NCBI RefSeq assembly: GCF_019703515.2
Contig: NC_059368.1
Location: 36,657,831 to 36,721,830, forward strand
Length of the DNA: 64,000 bases
Origin: Myxocyprinus asiaticus
Lineage: Eukaryota > Chordata > Actinopteri > Cypriniformes > Catostomidae
Reading direction: 5' to 3'
The position numbers and the translations under genes were made by a program. Under the pieces are notes generated by a model. That model searched no databases. It saw nothing but the letters and a program-made list of their open reading frames with translations, and was not told the DNA's origin. Numbering within the stretch: position 1 is the first letter of the stretch; every line of letters starts with the position of its first letter. Below, one piece after another: positions 10,811-21,557 of this stretch.

Positions 10811-11513
10811 CAGTTTGGCAGGTACAAAGGCAAGTCCTTTTCCTGGTGTTTATTGGAAAATGATGTTGGCTACACTTTGCACCTGTCCATTTAAGTTGGA
10901 GATGGTCACAACTTAAGTGGTCCTTGCAAGGACAGCCTCCTTTCCTTTAAAGAATCTTTAAGGAAATTGAGGATCTTCTGCGATATCTGTCTGAAGGTTT
11001 AGCTCCAGTGCCATGGATGACAATATTGTTAGATTTGGAGAATTAGCACAAGACATTTGGAGGAAGGTTTGGAATACCAGTGCTGAGTGGTATGCTGCCT
11101 TTAAAGTGGGGAGAAACTGTGTTCCAGGAAATAAAATGCACAGCTTGCAGCAGTATCTTTTAAGGCAGATCTGATCATCCAGGTAAGTGAATAACATTTC
11201 TAATTATTTATACAGTATTGATCAATACAGCCCACTGATGTTTTTGTTTCATTTCATAGTAATGGAGGAGGATGAGGAACTGGAGAGGATGATGAGTCTG
11301 TCTCCAAGTGAACCAAGGTTGCATTTTTAATATTTTGTCTGTTATGTTGAGAATTATCTCGTTCAGCCTGTTTACAACATATGAAATTGCATACAATACA
11401 GTGAAACTATTCAAATTATAATGCTTTCTGTGTTTTCAGGGTAACCTGCAGCCACTGCACGTGCAGTCTTATCTACAGCAAGAAGTTATTTTCCACATCA
11501 GCTTTGGAGGCTT
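10811..11513 (+). pseudogene. Broken copy of a repetitive, uncharacterised fish ORF
   Basis: Consecutive fragments in shifting frames read FGRYKGKSFSWCLLENDVGY (about 10817-10880), KEIEDLLRYLSEG (about 10968-11000), then from an ATG at 11013 VWNTSAEWYAAFKVGRNCVP followed by HSLQQYLLRQ to a stop at 11173. After possible introns come MEEDEELERMMSLSPSEPR (from about 11263) and a Cys-rich end VTCSHCTCSLIYSKK (from about 11441). I recall multi-copy uncharacterised fish proteins with these blocks in this order, but cannot name a function. At least one stop and one frameshift break this copy. Confidence 0.5.
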
Positions 11514-11619
11514 AGCTATTACCCACAGAATTATTATGATTTTTAATACTTCTGTGACAGTTTTCTTGCTTATTCTAAAAACGTGTTCTTTTGCTCTGCT
11601 AACCAATCTCAAAGGCATT

Positions 11620-11875
11620 GTTCACCCATAGATGATTATTTTCTCATCACTAACTAACCCTTATGCCGTCTCAAACTTTAATGACTTTTTCTTCTTGCAG
11701 AACACAACGAAGATATTTTGAAGGATATATGATGTGTTTTTGTTTGAGTCAATGGGGTCCTAAACTTTCAGGCTCCAAAAAAGACATAAAGGTAGCATAA
11801 AAGTAAATACGACTCAAATTGGTTTAATCCTTGTCTTCTACTGTGATAAGATAACTTGGGGTAAGAAACAGACAA
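11620..11875 (+). repeat. Half copy of the 'gttcacccaaaaatga' MITE family
   Basis: Shows the family landmarks in order: aaaggcattgttcaccc, a ctttttcttcttgcagaac block, a gaacacaacgaagat block, and ggtttaatccttgtcttc. The right half with the inverted end is missing. At least eleven other copies or fragments lie in this window. Confidence 0.65.
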
Positions 11876-12691
11876 ACATTTGAGTCCTTATATAATTTTA
11901 ATTAACAAAATCATATTTAGCTGTGACCCACATTTTATCTACAACACTGTTACTGCATGATTTTACCACATGACAAAAAAGTTGCATTCCTTAAACTTGT
12001 GACACACAAGAAATAACATAATTTGGATCCTCTTTACAACATGATGGGATAGTCAAATAAATTATATTATTTATTTAATTTTCTCATGTTTTACACTGCA
12101 TTTGTCAAACTCAGCCATTCAAACATGTTACCCAAGTTATTGTAAGAACAGAAAAAATGATCAAATGCATATTATTTCTTTCATTTATGGGATATATAAT
12201 TTTACAATAAACTACAAACCCTCACTTAGTCCCAAATGAGCTCCTTCTGAGCTTAATGTAGGATTATTTTGCAACCATTGTGGTGCATTTTTCTCCAGTC
12301 TATTTAAATGTATTTTGTTTTTGTTTTTGTTTTTTTGTTTTTTGTTTTTTTATGTTTTAGACTTGCTAATTTGCTTTTTTTTCTCCCCTGAGCATTTGTA
12401 GCCTCAGATCAGCATTGCTGGTAGGGTGCGGAAAACTTTGGTTATGTGTAGTAACATTTAAACTCCTTTTAGATTAATTTATACATTTTGAGCCTCGCAA
12501 CATACCATCATATTTAACTCAATTCTGCTTTTTTCTTAAAATCGGCATACGCTTCTGCTGAAGAGCCCCCTTTATGGCTTTTGAGGACGTTTGTCTGCCA
12601 GAGCCACAGGCAACAGCAGCAAAGCCGAACACACAGGGGTTAACCTGACAGATGAAGGTTGCATTTAATAAGCCACAAACGTGCACAAGAG
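11876..12691. other. Non-coding; possible promoter region at its 3' end
   Basis: AT-rich up to about 12540, then a change to mixed composition (gccccctttatggcttttga, agccacaggcaacagcagc) over the last 150 bp before the candidate exon. A TATA-like tttatg lies near 12571. This could be a promoter, but nothing proves it. Confidence 0.3.
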
Positions 12692-12701
12692 ATGCTACGG
12701 T

Positions 12702-12801
12702 ATGTTGGGGCTCTTTGCAATGGTGATGCTCACGTTCTCAGTGTCGAGCAACAGCGACGGGACTCGAGCTGAGAAAGCCATCGCACCTTATAACACACTC
12801 G
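12702..12801 (+). CDS. Candidate exon A: start of a possible secreted peptide, or fut9 5' leader exon
   Basis: An ATG at 12702 (G at -3) opens 33 codons plus one base before a strong donor, g|gtaagt, at 12802. The 18 N-terminal residues (MLGLFAMVMLTFSVSSNS) look like a signal peptide. The exon ends in phase 1. The next plausible exon (18013-18124) accepts that phase and runs 28 further codons to TGA at 18099-18101, giving 62 residues with a Lys-Arg just before a Cys-rich end. I do not recognise the family. Against it: the ORF is short, another ATG in a different frame lies 10 bp upstream (12692), and 5.2 kb of repeats separate the exons. It may instead be a non-coding or uORF-bearing leader exon of fut9. 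Confidence 0.4.
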
Positions 12802-13726
12802 GTAAGTTTTATTTTAAATAATTTTTTTTTTTTTTTTTTAAGTTACCACGGGAAGAGATGGTGGCGCGGATGGTGACAGTACAGCATTGAAATAACCTGA
12901 TTTGTATTGAAATGTTTAATGAAGCAGGTGGAAAGCGGCGAGACGACCCACATGAGGCAAGAATTGTGTGCAGCCGCAGAGAAAAATTGTGCACTCGGGG
13001 TGGGAGTGAGTGAATTCAGTCTTTTTCGTATATTAACATATTACCTCGTCTTTCGAGGGGGTGATGCTCCTTGCAATCCTAACATTTGCACGTCTCTTAC
13101 ACAGAAAACACATTTTAAAACCAAGCAGATTTGTTTTATCACTCATTATGACCGTAGTAAATCCGAAGGTTGCCTGATTCTGATTTATCGGCAGTGTTCC
13201 ACTGGTATATAACGTAATGTTATATAAGATACAGCCTTTAAATTTGATGTTTGTTAAATCTTCATTCCGATTGACGTTTTATTTATTGTAGCCTATTCAT
13301 TTTTATTTCTTGTATGTTAATTTAATGTGGGCTTAAAAGCATTTTTAATACCAGGAAACGTATGCTCCATGTTGGAGCTATTTTTATTTATTTTCAAAAG
13401 GTGAGACCATTTGATAACCTATAGGCTAATAATCAAGACCAAATTCACATTGACTGCAGCCAAAACACATATAATGGTTTATAAAAATGACCTATACAGG
13501 GGCATAGATTCCATTAATCAAAACAAGAACACCCCCCCCCCCATGATCAATGGAAACATGTCAATTCTTCACACTGAAACCCCCATTTAAAAAAAAACAA
13601 AAAACATTCCTTCCATTTTATGGTGACCCAGCGTGTCACAAAATGCATTTAGTCCACAAGATGCTCATTCTCTGAAAAATATATTAATTGTCCATGAAAG
13701 AGATTGTCTGTATCAATAAAATGCAT
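12802..13726. other. Putative intron sequence, no gene seen
   Basis: Holds a run of T (about 12823-12839), a C run (about 13532-13541) and AT-rich sequence, with no recognisable exon. Confidence 0.45.
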
Positions 13727-13859
13727 GTCGTCCACAAAAGGATTTTTGTACAGTACATTCCATTTCGTAATTCACCATGTCACAAAATGCATTTAGTCCA
13801 CGAGAAGGGCTGCAATACAGAAATGGAATGTACTGTACAAAAATCCTTTTGTGGACGAC
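13727..13859. repeat. Perfect 40-bp inverted repeat with 53-bp spacer
   Basis: The arms 13727-13766 and 13820-13859 are exact reverse complements over 40 bp (left arm begins gtcgtccacaaaaggatttt). Short related words (cacaaaatgcatttagtcca) occur beside the arms at about 13638 and 13780. It looks like part of a MITE-type foldback. The exact identity of the arms suggests a young event or gene conversion. Confidence 0.8.
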
Positions 13860-14984
13860 TGCATTTCATGTCACATTATTAGCCCACAAGATCAGGAATT
13901 TGACACTTGGTGCCCCATATTGATAGACACTGGTTGGTTGTGTAAACTAACAAAAAATTCACCAAGATCAATGAGTGCTTTAAAAAACAAATTGGGCTGT
14001 TTTCCATTGTGAGTTCATGTTGCTTAATGCACTAACTAATATTAAAGAAAAAGTTCACCCAAAAATGATTACTCTCATCATTTACTCAACCTTATACTGT
14101 CTCAAACTTGTACAACATTCTCTCTTCTGTGGAACACAAATGAAGATTTTTTGAAGGATGCTCACAGTGTTGCCAGGTTTGCAGTTTTCATGCCCAGTTG
14201 GGCTATTTTAAAAATGCAGAAGCAAGGTAAAATGATAAAGTCACGAGTTCCAATTATTTATTTTTTAAAGATACTTTCAAAATGTACCTGGGACGCCAAA
14301 AAATGTGATTGTAAACACTACAAAATGAAAATGGAATGTCTCATATACAATGATGCGGGGATTAACGATGTTACAACCGCGTGCAGCGTTAAAGCATTTC
14401 CCTCTTGAAGCCTGCACTTTGTTCAGGCCGAATGTCAAGATTTATAGTGAATGTGGACTTGAGTTATATCTGTTTCTCACCTAAGCCTATCTTATCACTT
14501 CAGAAGACATGGATTAAACCACTCGAGTCAGATGGATTACTTTTATGCTGACTTTATGTCCTTTTTGCATTGAAAGCCCTAATAAATTGACTACTCAATT
14601 GAATGAGTAAACTCGTTCCCTCAATTTTATTGAGTAATAGTGTCTCCAAAACGTGTGGAATTAACTTAACTTGGTGTTCATGTAAAAACAAAACAAAAAC
14701 GTAACCATTTAATTAGAGTAACTAGATACAAGTAAACTTAACTCAGATTTGCTATCTAAGTGTTGTTGTTTCAACTTAATTTTAATTGAATGGACTCAAA
14801 TTTAGGTCATACAATAACACAGCTTAATGAAGATTATAACTACTACTGGGTCAATCAGCAAATAAACTTATTTCTCCACAGAAATACATAAATGCCTGTA
14901 CTTAAGTTACATTGCTCAAGAAGAACTGAGATAGCATTAATGGGGTCCAACTTGACCAAAGAGGACACCAATCACTCTAATGCA

Positions 14985-15912
14985 CTGTAAAAAATAAAGT
15001 TGAGTAAACTTAAAAAGTAAAGCAACCAACTAGGCAACCATTTTTGAGTTTACTCAACTTCAGGCAAATTAGTTGTACCAACTTAACAATTTAAAGTTGG
15101 TTTGTAAGTTCCGTGAACTCAAAACAAGTTCAGCAAGCTCAAAAAATATTAATGTTTATTAAGTTCAGTAAACTTGCATTTTTAAGTACAGCTGTCCATA
15201 ATTTCCAGTATTCTTTAAAATGATATACAAATATATTAAATTCATAAATAATAATTCATTATAAAGCAGATCTACATTTTTACATAAGATTATATGTCAG
15301 TCCCAAGATACCAAATAGCTGGGTCAATTTGATAGGTTTGCTTCATAAATTTAATAAGTACTTTTGTACTTCAAAAATCTAAAAGTTAATTCACTGTAAT
15401 AACTGAAGAATGTTCATCAAAGCGAACACTAATCATCCTGATGGTGACTTAAAAAAAACTATTTACAGCAAAACATCATTTGAAACACAGAGCTTCAACA
15501 TCTGTCAATTCAAAACAGATTATTTACAAATCATTTACATGTCCTCGTAACTCGGCACGCTTTATTTAACACACTTAAATTCAAGTGCAAGGGATTGTGG
15601 GTACTGCCTTCAGCCACAATGCTTCTTCAGTGGACATGCTCAGTAGCAGATGCAACAATATGAAGTTCATAGTCAATATATATTAAATTAGAATATATTG
15701 TGTGTGGGGGGGGGGGGGGGGGATAATTCTGCCACAAATGGCCTGCTTGGGACTACATTCACCACCAAACTTAAGACTTAAATGCCATAAAAGTTTACTT
15801 TATTGATTGTTTTAAATCATCTCAACTTTTTGTACATATAATAGTACAATCAACTTTTAAAATTGAGTTTATTTGACAAAATTTATGTTTTGGATTTTTT
15901 TTACAATGTGGG
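14985..15912. mobile_element. Nested MITE with 'cactgtaaaaaataaa' end
   Basis: The left end, cactgtaaaaaataaagttg, followed by gagtaaactt, is mirrored by gagtttatttgac ... ttttttttacaatgtg at the right. The interior is non-coding and includes a 17-base G run at 15706-15722. Confidence 0.5.
15706..15722 (+). repeat. Homopolymer run of 17 G
   Basis: An uninterrupted G tract preceded by (tg)n. Length here is prone to sequencing error. Confidence 0.9.
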
Positions 15913-16042
15913 GACATCACACGAAACAACAGTTTGTAACAAAATAACATAAATAATGCTACTAAACAGCTAAAACCTCTATTAATTCTTATTAACAACT
16001 ATTTAAATGTCCCCATATGTTTCCTTTGACCAAGGGAACATA

Positions 16043-17592
16043 GGCCCTGTCCCTAATGGCACCCTAATCCTTTGCAGTCTTCCTCTGAATGCAGACTGAT
16101 GGGGCACTTATCAGCAAGTCCTTGAGGGTGCATGAGTTATAAAAGTTTGCATTTGGGACAGACTTCAAGATTTCATTCAGATAACGTAATTTTCATACTT
16201 TACGTTTTTCATATACATGCAGTTTTACAAATGATTACTTAAAAAATCATGACATTGATAGATAGGGTAAAGGAATGCACATTAACTCTTGGATATTAGT
16301 TTTTTATTGAATAATTCCAAGCAACACACTGACAATAAAGCGTTAGATAATGTAATCAAGAACCTCTGAAAAGAGGTGCCCTCAGTGATTTTTTTCCCAT
16401 TAAAAAAGTTTTACTTCTAAAGAAATTAATTGTAATTTTGAAACATATGTCTAAAATCATGACCACTCACATGAGATGAGGACACTAGTCATATCATTAA
16501 CCTTATAAAAGTCGTTTTATGTGGCAGAGGCGCCCTCGTGGAGGCTGCCATTATAGAATCACATGACCAGCCAAATACTACTTGCTTAATCTGAGTAACC
16601 GTTTTGTTATTGGACATTTGGATTAAATTAATCATGGCTGATTTTTAGTAGAGAATTTCTACAATGGCATCTGTAACTGAAAACTATTGATTTTGTATGA
16701 TGCTGCATCCACACCACTAGGTGTCACTATAAGTCCAAGATGACACGAGCAAAAGTTACTGAGGGCACCTTTAAATATTTAAAGAACAAATAAACATGAT
16801 TCAGACACATGGATGGTTACAGGCAGGTGCTTAGAATACAGCCAAATGTATAGAAAGAAAATACAGCACGTCTCACACACCACCATATATCACAAAAACA
16901 TTATAAAATACACACAGCCACACTTCTGCAGGTGTAAATATCACCTCGTAAAAAACGTAGACCGAATGTTGCTATATCAACAAATATAAGCATTCTTGCA
17001 AGCTGCAGCTATGTATGGGAATGCACACCTTCATTTCTTAATCTTTTAGAAACTCACAATAATTCTAAAATCCTCTTTAAAACAACAATATCAAAGGTTT
17101 ACTGTTAGGTTACTTTTATGAATGTAAAACTTCCTCAAGAAAAACTACTTAATAAAAACTAAACAAGAATCTCAGGAAAACTGAATAAAATAAAGTTTTG
17201 AACCAGTTATACACTTCAGACTTAAAAGTGATACTATATACACAAGGAAAGCAAGTGATTCGTCATAAAAAAAATCAGTAAAAAACGATAATTTAAATCA
17301 ATATTTTATCCGCGATTGACATCGCCTCCTCGTCCACCATGTTTTTTCCTCCAGCACGGAAACTCCAGTCTGCTTTGATTGGTCAAGAGGATCAGCAGAG
17401 GGGACTGATGGGTAGTAGTCCGCTGTGGAGCGTGCACTGATGCAGGCTCAGCCGAAGGGAGCATTGAGGGCGCAAAGGGGGCGCTGGTGAGCACCCCTCT
17501 GAACGTAAAATGTCAAATGGGACACCCTAAGGTCTTGTGGACTTCGTGAGAACGCAAATCCACATCAAATGTGCCATTTGGGACAGGGCCAT
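16043..17592. mobile_element. Nested inverted-repeat element with 'ggccctgtccc' ends
   Basis: The left end, ggccctgtccctaatggcac, and the right end, gtgccatttgggacagggcc, are inverted repeats with three mismatches over 20 bp. The interior holds no transposase. It is a non-autonomous DNA element inserted in the older nest. Confidence 0.7.
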
Positions 17593-18012
17593 AATTAAAT
17601 GATTCAAGCGCAAGGCATTCTGGGTATTCCCCACAGGCTACATTTTTTTACTCAATAAATTGAGTTATTAACACTTAAAATCTTACGTTTATGGATTTTT
17701 AAAGAAATATTAGTTTGAGGAACTTAGATATTTGAGTTATGAGCCCAAAACTTGAAATTTCAAGTAATGTTTAATTAAGACAACTTGATTTTTCCAGTAA
17801 TTACAGCACTGTACAGTGTGGATCTTGAAGGTTTTGGATACTATTGACTTACATTGTATGAACGGAAACACATCATTCATCCTTCAAAATATCATCATTT
17901 GTGTTCTGCAGAAAAAAAGAAAGTCATACAAGTTTGGGACAGCATGACAGAACGATGAAAACATTTAAATTTTTGGGTGAACAATTCCTTTAAAGTATTA
18001 CCTACCTTTCAG

Positions 18013-18124
18013 ATGAAATCACTATTGGAGCAAATGGACAAAGTAAACGCTGCTGTCCTGAGCATGTTCAATGCAGAAGATCAGCTGTTGGGTGTTTCTG
18101 ACCAGGGCTGTTAGAAACCTTTGT
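18013..18124 (+). CDS. Candidate exon B: 3' half of a possible secreted peptide, or fut9 5' UTR exon
   Basis: A clear acceptor (ctacctttcag) at 18012 and a clear donor (gtaagt at 18125) bound 112 nt. Joined to exon A at phase 1 it encodes 28 further residues after the junction codon, ending SKRCCPEHVQCRRSAVGCF, with TGA at 18099-18101. The Lys-Arg would be a proprotein-convertase site releasing a 16-residue peptide with four Cys (C-C-x5-C-x6-C). Read alone, the exon also starts with an ATG that opens a 33-codon frame ending at 18112-18114. The next acceptor lies only 120 bp downstream (18244) in front of the fut9 ATG, so this exon may well be the last leader exon of fut9, making either ORF an upstream ORF. 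Confidence 0.4.
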
Positions 18125-18257
18125 GTAAGTGCCCTATAAAAACCACCTTAATGCACACATTTTGCTATAAGTTTAATAGTTTTATCAAAAAAGTTTGTTT
18201 GAGTTTATGAAATGCTTTTTGCTTTTCTTTCATTTGTGTCCTAGCACAGCTCAAAGA

Positions 18258-19334
18258 ATGACCTCTGTATTTAACGGGATCCTGCGGCCTGTTGTCATTG
18301 CCATCCTGTTGCTGGGGTGCTTTGCGACCATATTTTTCATGTACATAAAACCCAATAATATTGGCTTGTCTTGGCCTACTGAGCCCGCAACAACTACCAT
18401 TAAAGGGAAAATTCAAACGGCAGCAAAAAAACAAGACAATCAGACGGTGGTTCTAATCTGGCTTTGGCCGTTTGGTCAAACATACGACCTGAACACTTGC
18501 AGCACCCTATTCAACATTGAGGGCTGCTCCCTGACTGCAGATCGTTCTCTTTATAACAAATCCAGCGGAGTAGTGATCCACCACAGGGATATCAGTCGAG
18601 ATTTATCCAGCCTGCCTCCTGCCAACCGACCAGCCTTCCAGAAATGGATCTGGATGAACCTAGAGTCTCCTTCTCATTCCCCAAAAATTCCAGGAATAGA
18701 GAAGCTTTTTAATTTGACCCTGAATTACCGTCAGGATGCCGATATTCAGGTGCCTTATGGCTCAATTGTATCTGTCGGAGAGGGGGAGGATTTTGTTTTG
18801 CCCGCTAAAACCAAACTGGTTTGCTGGATTGTAAGCAACTGGAATCCAGACCATGCCAGGGTGAAATACTATAACGAACTGAGTAAGCACATAGAAATAC
18901 ACACATATGGCCAGGCTTTTGCGGACTACATTGTAGATAAAGATTTTTTCTCCACTATTGCTACCTGTAAATTCTACCTGTCCTTTGAAAACTCGATCCA
19001 CAAAGACTATATTACAGAGAAATTGTACAATCCTTTATCAGTTGGGTGCGTTCCGATTACTCTCGGCCCGGCCCGACAAAATTATGAGAACTTTGTGCCC
19101 GGAAATGCATTTATACACGTGGATGACTTTTTGTCCCCGAAAGAGTTGGCAGATTACCTTTTGTTGCTGGATAAAAATGAAGAGCTCTATCTGCAGTATT
19201 TTGAGTGGAGGAAGCATTTCAAAGTAAAGCTCTCCTACTTTTGGGCTGAGCATACATGTCGTGCCTGTGATTACTTACAAAGGCATAAGGAATACAAAGC
19301 TTGTAATAACCTGGATTCTTGGTTTTGGGATTGA
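18258..19334 (+). CDS. fut9: fut9-type alpha-1,3-fucosyltransferase, intact single coding exon
   Basis: The 358-residue ORF closely resembles vertebrate FUT9 (human 359 aa), a Golgi GT10 enzyme that moves fucose from GDP-fucose to GlcNAc of N-acetyllactosamine, making Lewis x. It has a type II layout: a short cytosolic tail, a membrane anchor at about residues 10-30, a stem, then the catalytic domain. Visible motifs are WPFGQ (70-74), VIHHRDI (106-112), FQKWIWMNLESP (127-138), CWIVSNWNP (189-197) and the family signature FYLSFENSIHKDYITEKLYN (239-258). N-glycosylation sequons are at Asn61, Asn100 and Asn152; a CRAC motif near the C terminus fits the family disulfides. An in-frame TTG upstream extends the frame, but the ATG at 18258 gives the family N terminus (MTS) and follows an acceptor at 18244. 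Fish have several fut9 paralogues; which one this is cannot be told. Confidence 0.92.
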   Translation: MTSVFNGILRPVVIAILLLGCFATIFFMYIKPNNIGLSWPTEPATTTIKGKIQTAAKKQDNQTVVLIWLWPFGQTYDLNTCSTLFNIEGCSLTADRSLYNKSSGVVIHHRDISRDLSSLPPANRPAFQKWIWMNLESPSHSPKIPGIEKLFNLTLNYRQDADIQVPYGSIVSVGEGEDFVLPAKTKLVCWIVSNWNPDHARVKYYNELSKHIEIHTYGQAFADYIVDKDFFSTIATCKFYLSFENSIHKDYITEKLYNPLSVGCVPITLGPARQNYENFVPGNAFIHVDDFLSPKELADYLLLLDKNEELYLQYFEWRKHFKVKLSYFWAEHTCRACDYLQRHKEYKACNNLDSWFWD

Positions 19335-19864
19335 TTACATTTCATCATCGTTGTTGTCAATTATGGAAGAAATGAACAAGTTTCAATTTGAAGTTAAATT
19401 GAATTTAGGGTTCTGAATTTGTGACGAAGAAAGAAAGGGAGAGGGTTCTCTTCTCTCTGTTCCTGATAATATCTGTTCTGTGGTGTTAAATGACATAAAA
19501 ATTCCTGATCCACTTTGGCACTCCATGGTGAACCAATGTTACTCTGTTTTAAATTAAGTGTTGATGAAATTTGTTTGGTTTTAGTCATAAATGTTTTATG
19601 GTGATTACAGAGCTGTGTCTTTCACCAAAAAGTTTCTAATTTCATTTTACTTAACGTAAATATCAACAAAAGCATGCATACTTCTATGACAACAGAAACA
19701 CACACAAAGCACACATTTTAACAGTCCTTTATATTTGCGAATAGCTTCAATATCAACAAAAGAATGCATACTTTAACCCTTGTGCTGTGTTCCTCATTGA
19801 ATACCACGCCTTGTGTTCCCCGGTCAAAATGACAGACTCACTAAGATTGTTTATAAGTTTCTTT

Positions 19865-20190
19865 TATTGCACGGTGGCTCAGTGGTTAGCACTGTCACCT
19901 CACAGCAAGAAGGTCCCAGGTTCAAGCCTCAGCTTAACTGGGCCTTTCTGTGTGGAGTTTGCATGTTCTCCCCATGTTTGCGTGGGTTTCCTCCAGGTAC
20001 TTCAGTTTCCCCCACAAGTCCAAAAACATGCATGTTAAGTGAACTGGAGACTCTAAATGGGCCCATAGGTGTGAGTGAGAGTCCCCAGGAAGGGCATCCA
20101 GTGTAAATCCTGTGCCAAGTCAAATATGCAGATCACAGATGGTCCACTGTGGCAACCCCTAACAGGAGCAGCCGAAAGAAGAAAAAGATG
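19865..20190 (+). repeat. DANA-like SINE
   Basis: Contains gcacggtggctcagtggtta, cctcacagcaagaaggtccc, tgtggagtttgcatgttctc, gcgtgggtttcctccagg and a late ccactgtggcaaccc block in the order of the zebrafish DANA SINE. It is diverged at many sites, so not young. Confidence 0.8.
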
Positions 20191-20861
20191 ACAGGTGTTG
20201 AAATCCTTTTTTAAACATATATTTAAATATATATTTTTATTGATAGAAGGATTAATTCAACTGAGCTGATACTGGGCCAGTAGGAGGCACTCCCTGCGAA
20301 AAAAAACAAACAAACCAAAAAACATAATAATTACGTAATAAATGAATAACCACTTTCTTGATCTGAACATAATAGGTGTCATTTTAAAGCCTAGAATCTG
20401 GACTTTACAATGCATGTAGCTGATCCTACCAATTCTTAAATAATGCTTTTTAATTTGCTGACGAATAAGATCTGTCTCATTCTCATTATTTGCAAATTTG
20501 TTATTACACCAATTATATAAACTATAAAAAAGATGAGATAGCCATGTGTTATATATCGTTGGAAAGGTCTCAATTAGTAGAATGAGCAAATTTGTATTAC
20601 TTATAGTATTAGTACTGAGTATTAGTGTATGAAATTCCCAAAGACATGCATAAATATAATAAACAGAAGTGTCTTTTTGTCACGTTTTTCCTTATTACTT
20701 CCTGAAATGTACATGTAATGCAGACAATGATGTATCGTAACTTTTAGCAGATGATCCCGATTCAAACGAGCCCAAATGCAACATAATATCATAAGTAGAT
20801 CTTGAAAAATTCCTCAAAGAGTGTACACGGAAAGACGTGCACAAGAGGGCACTCAACACGC

Positions 20862-20901
<40 letters not shown>

Positions 20902-20939
20902 TGTGTGTGTGTTTGTTTGTTTGTGTGTGTTTGTGTGTG
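20862..20939 (+). repeat. (GT)n microsatellite
   Basis: About 75 bp of GT dinucleotides with a few interruptions (gtat, gttt). The long open frames here are low-complexity artefacts. Confidence 0.95.
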
Positions 20940-21409
20940 CACATGTCCCAGGACTTTGTGTGTGAAAACACATCCACATATGTGCTCATCTAAAAGATTG
21001 GGATGCTTCTGAACACTTAATATTTCTGTATTTTGTAGTCTAATCCATTCATTTCCAATGGCTGGTAATTTTTGAATGGGAACACAAGTGTAACAAAGGG
21101 AAATAAAAACCAATTTAAAGAAAATTGTTTTTTAATGTTTTCAGAGACAATATGTGAACAAAGTCAAGGAATTTTATTCCAATTGGATTAAGTAAAAAAG
21201 AAAAAAGTCCGGGTCAAAATGATCAGAACACAACATAAGGGTTAATTCATAAAACATTAAGTGCATTTTAACTATGTATTGTATTAATGTATTTTCAAAG
21301 AAAGTATTTTTTAAGATATTGTTGCTGTTTAGATGCAAATGTTGTCAGCAGGTTGTTTTGATAAATATATTGCAGTATCAACCAGCTGGAACAAAATGTG
21401 CAGCTGGAA

Positions 21410-21413
21410 CAAT

Positions 21414-21479
<66 letters not shown>

Positions 21480-21493
21480 CTATATTGTAATAA

Positions 21494-21556
<63 letters not shown>
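21410..21556. repeat. Two adjacent (TA)n hairpins
   Basis: Two (TA)n tracts of about 55 bp each, flanked by short inverted arms: acaatatagtt / aactatattgt around the first, taataactat / atagttatta around the second. The region can fold fully and is likely unstable in copy number. Confidence 0.85.

Positions 21557-21557
<1 letters not shown>

Larger units (their letters stand above)
14045..18000. mobile_element. Nest of MITEs inside a 'gttcaccc' family element
   Basis: The outer left end (aaaaagttcacccaaaaatg, about 14050) and the outer right end (tttttgggtgaacaattcc, about 17975) belong to one family copy. Its middle parts continue at 14450-14570 and 17815-17900 around inserted material. The insert (about 14578-17810) has its own ends (aataaattgactactcaatt; tactcaataaattgagttat). 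Inside it lie a third element (14985-15912) and a fourth (16043-17592). The nest separates candidate exon A from exon B. Confidence 0.6.
19773..21244. mobile_element. DNA element with 'ttaacccttgtg' ends, carrying a SINE and microsatellite
   Basis: The left end, ttaacccttgtgctgtgttc, with ggtcaaaatga 47 bp in, is mirrored at the right by gggtcaaaatgatcagaaca followed by caacataagggttaa. It contains a DANA-like SINE and a (GT)n tract. No transposase was seen, so it is non-autonomous. Confidence 0.65.

Noticed and set aside
18195..18257. Extension of the fut9 frame upstream to a TTG codon
   Set aside because: The extension crosses an acceptor at 18244 and has no FUT9 resemblance; the ATG at 18258 gives the family N terminus.
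20695..21113. Long open frames rich in Thr-His or Val-Cys
   Set aside because: They are translations of the (GT)n microsatellite.
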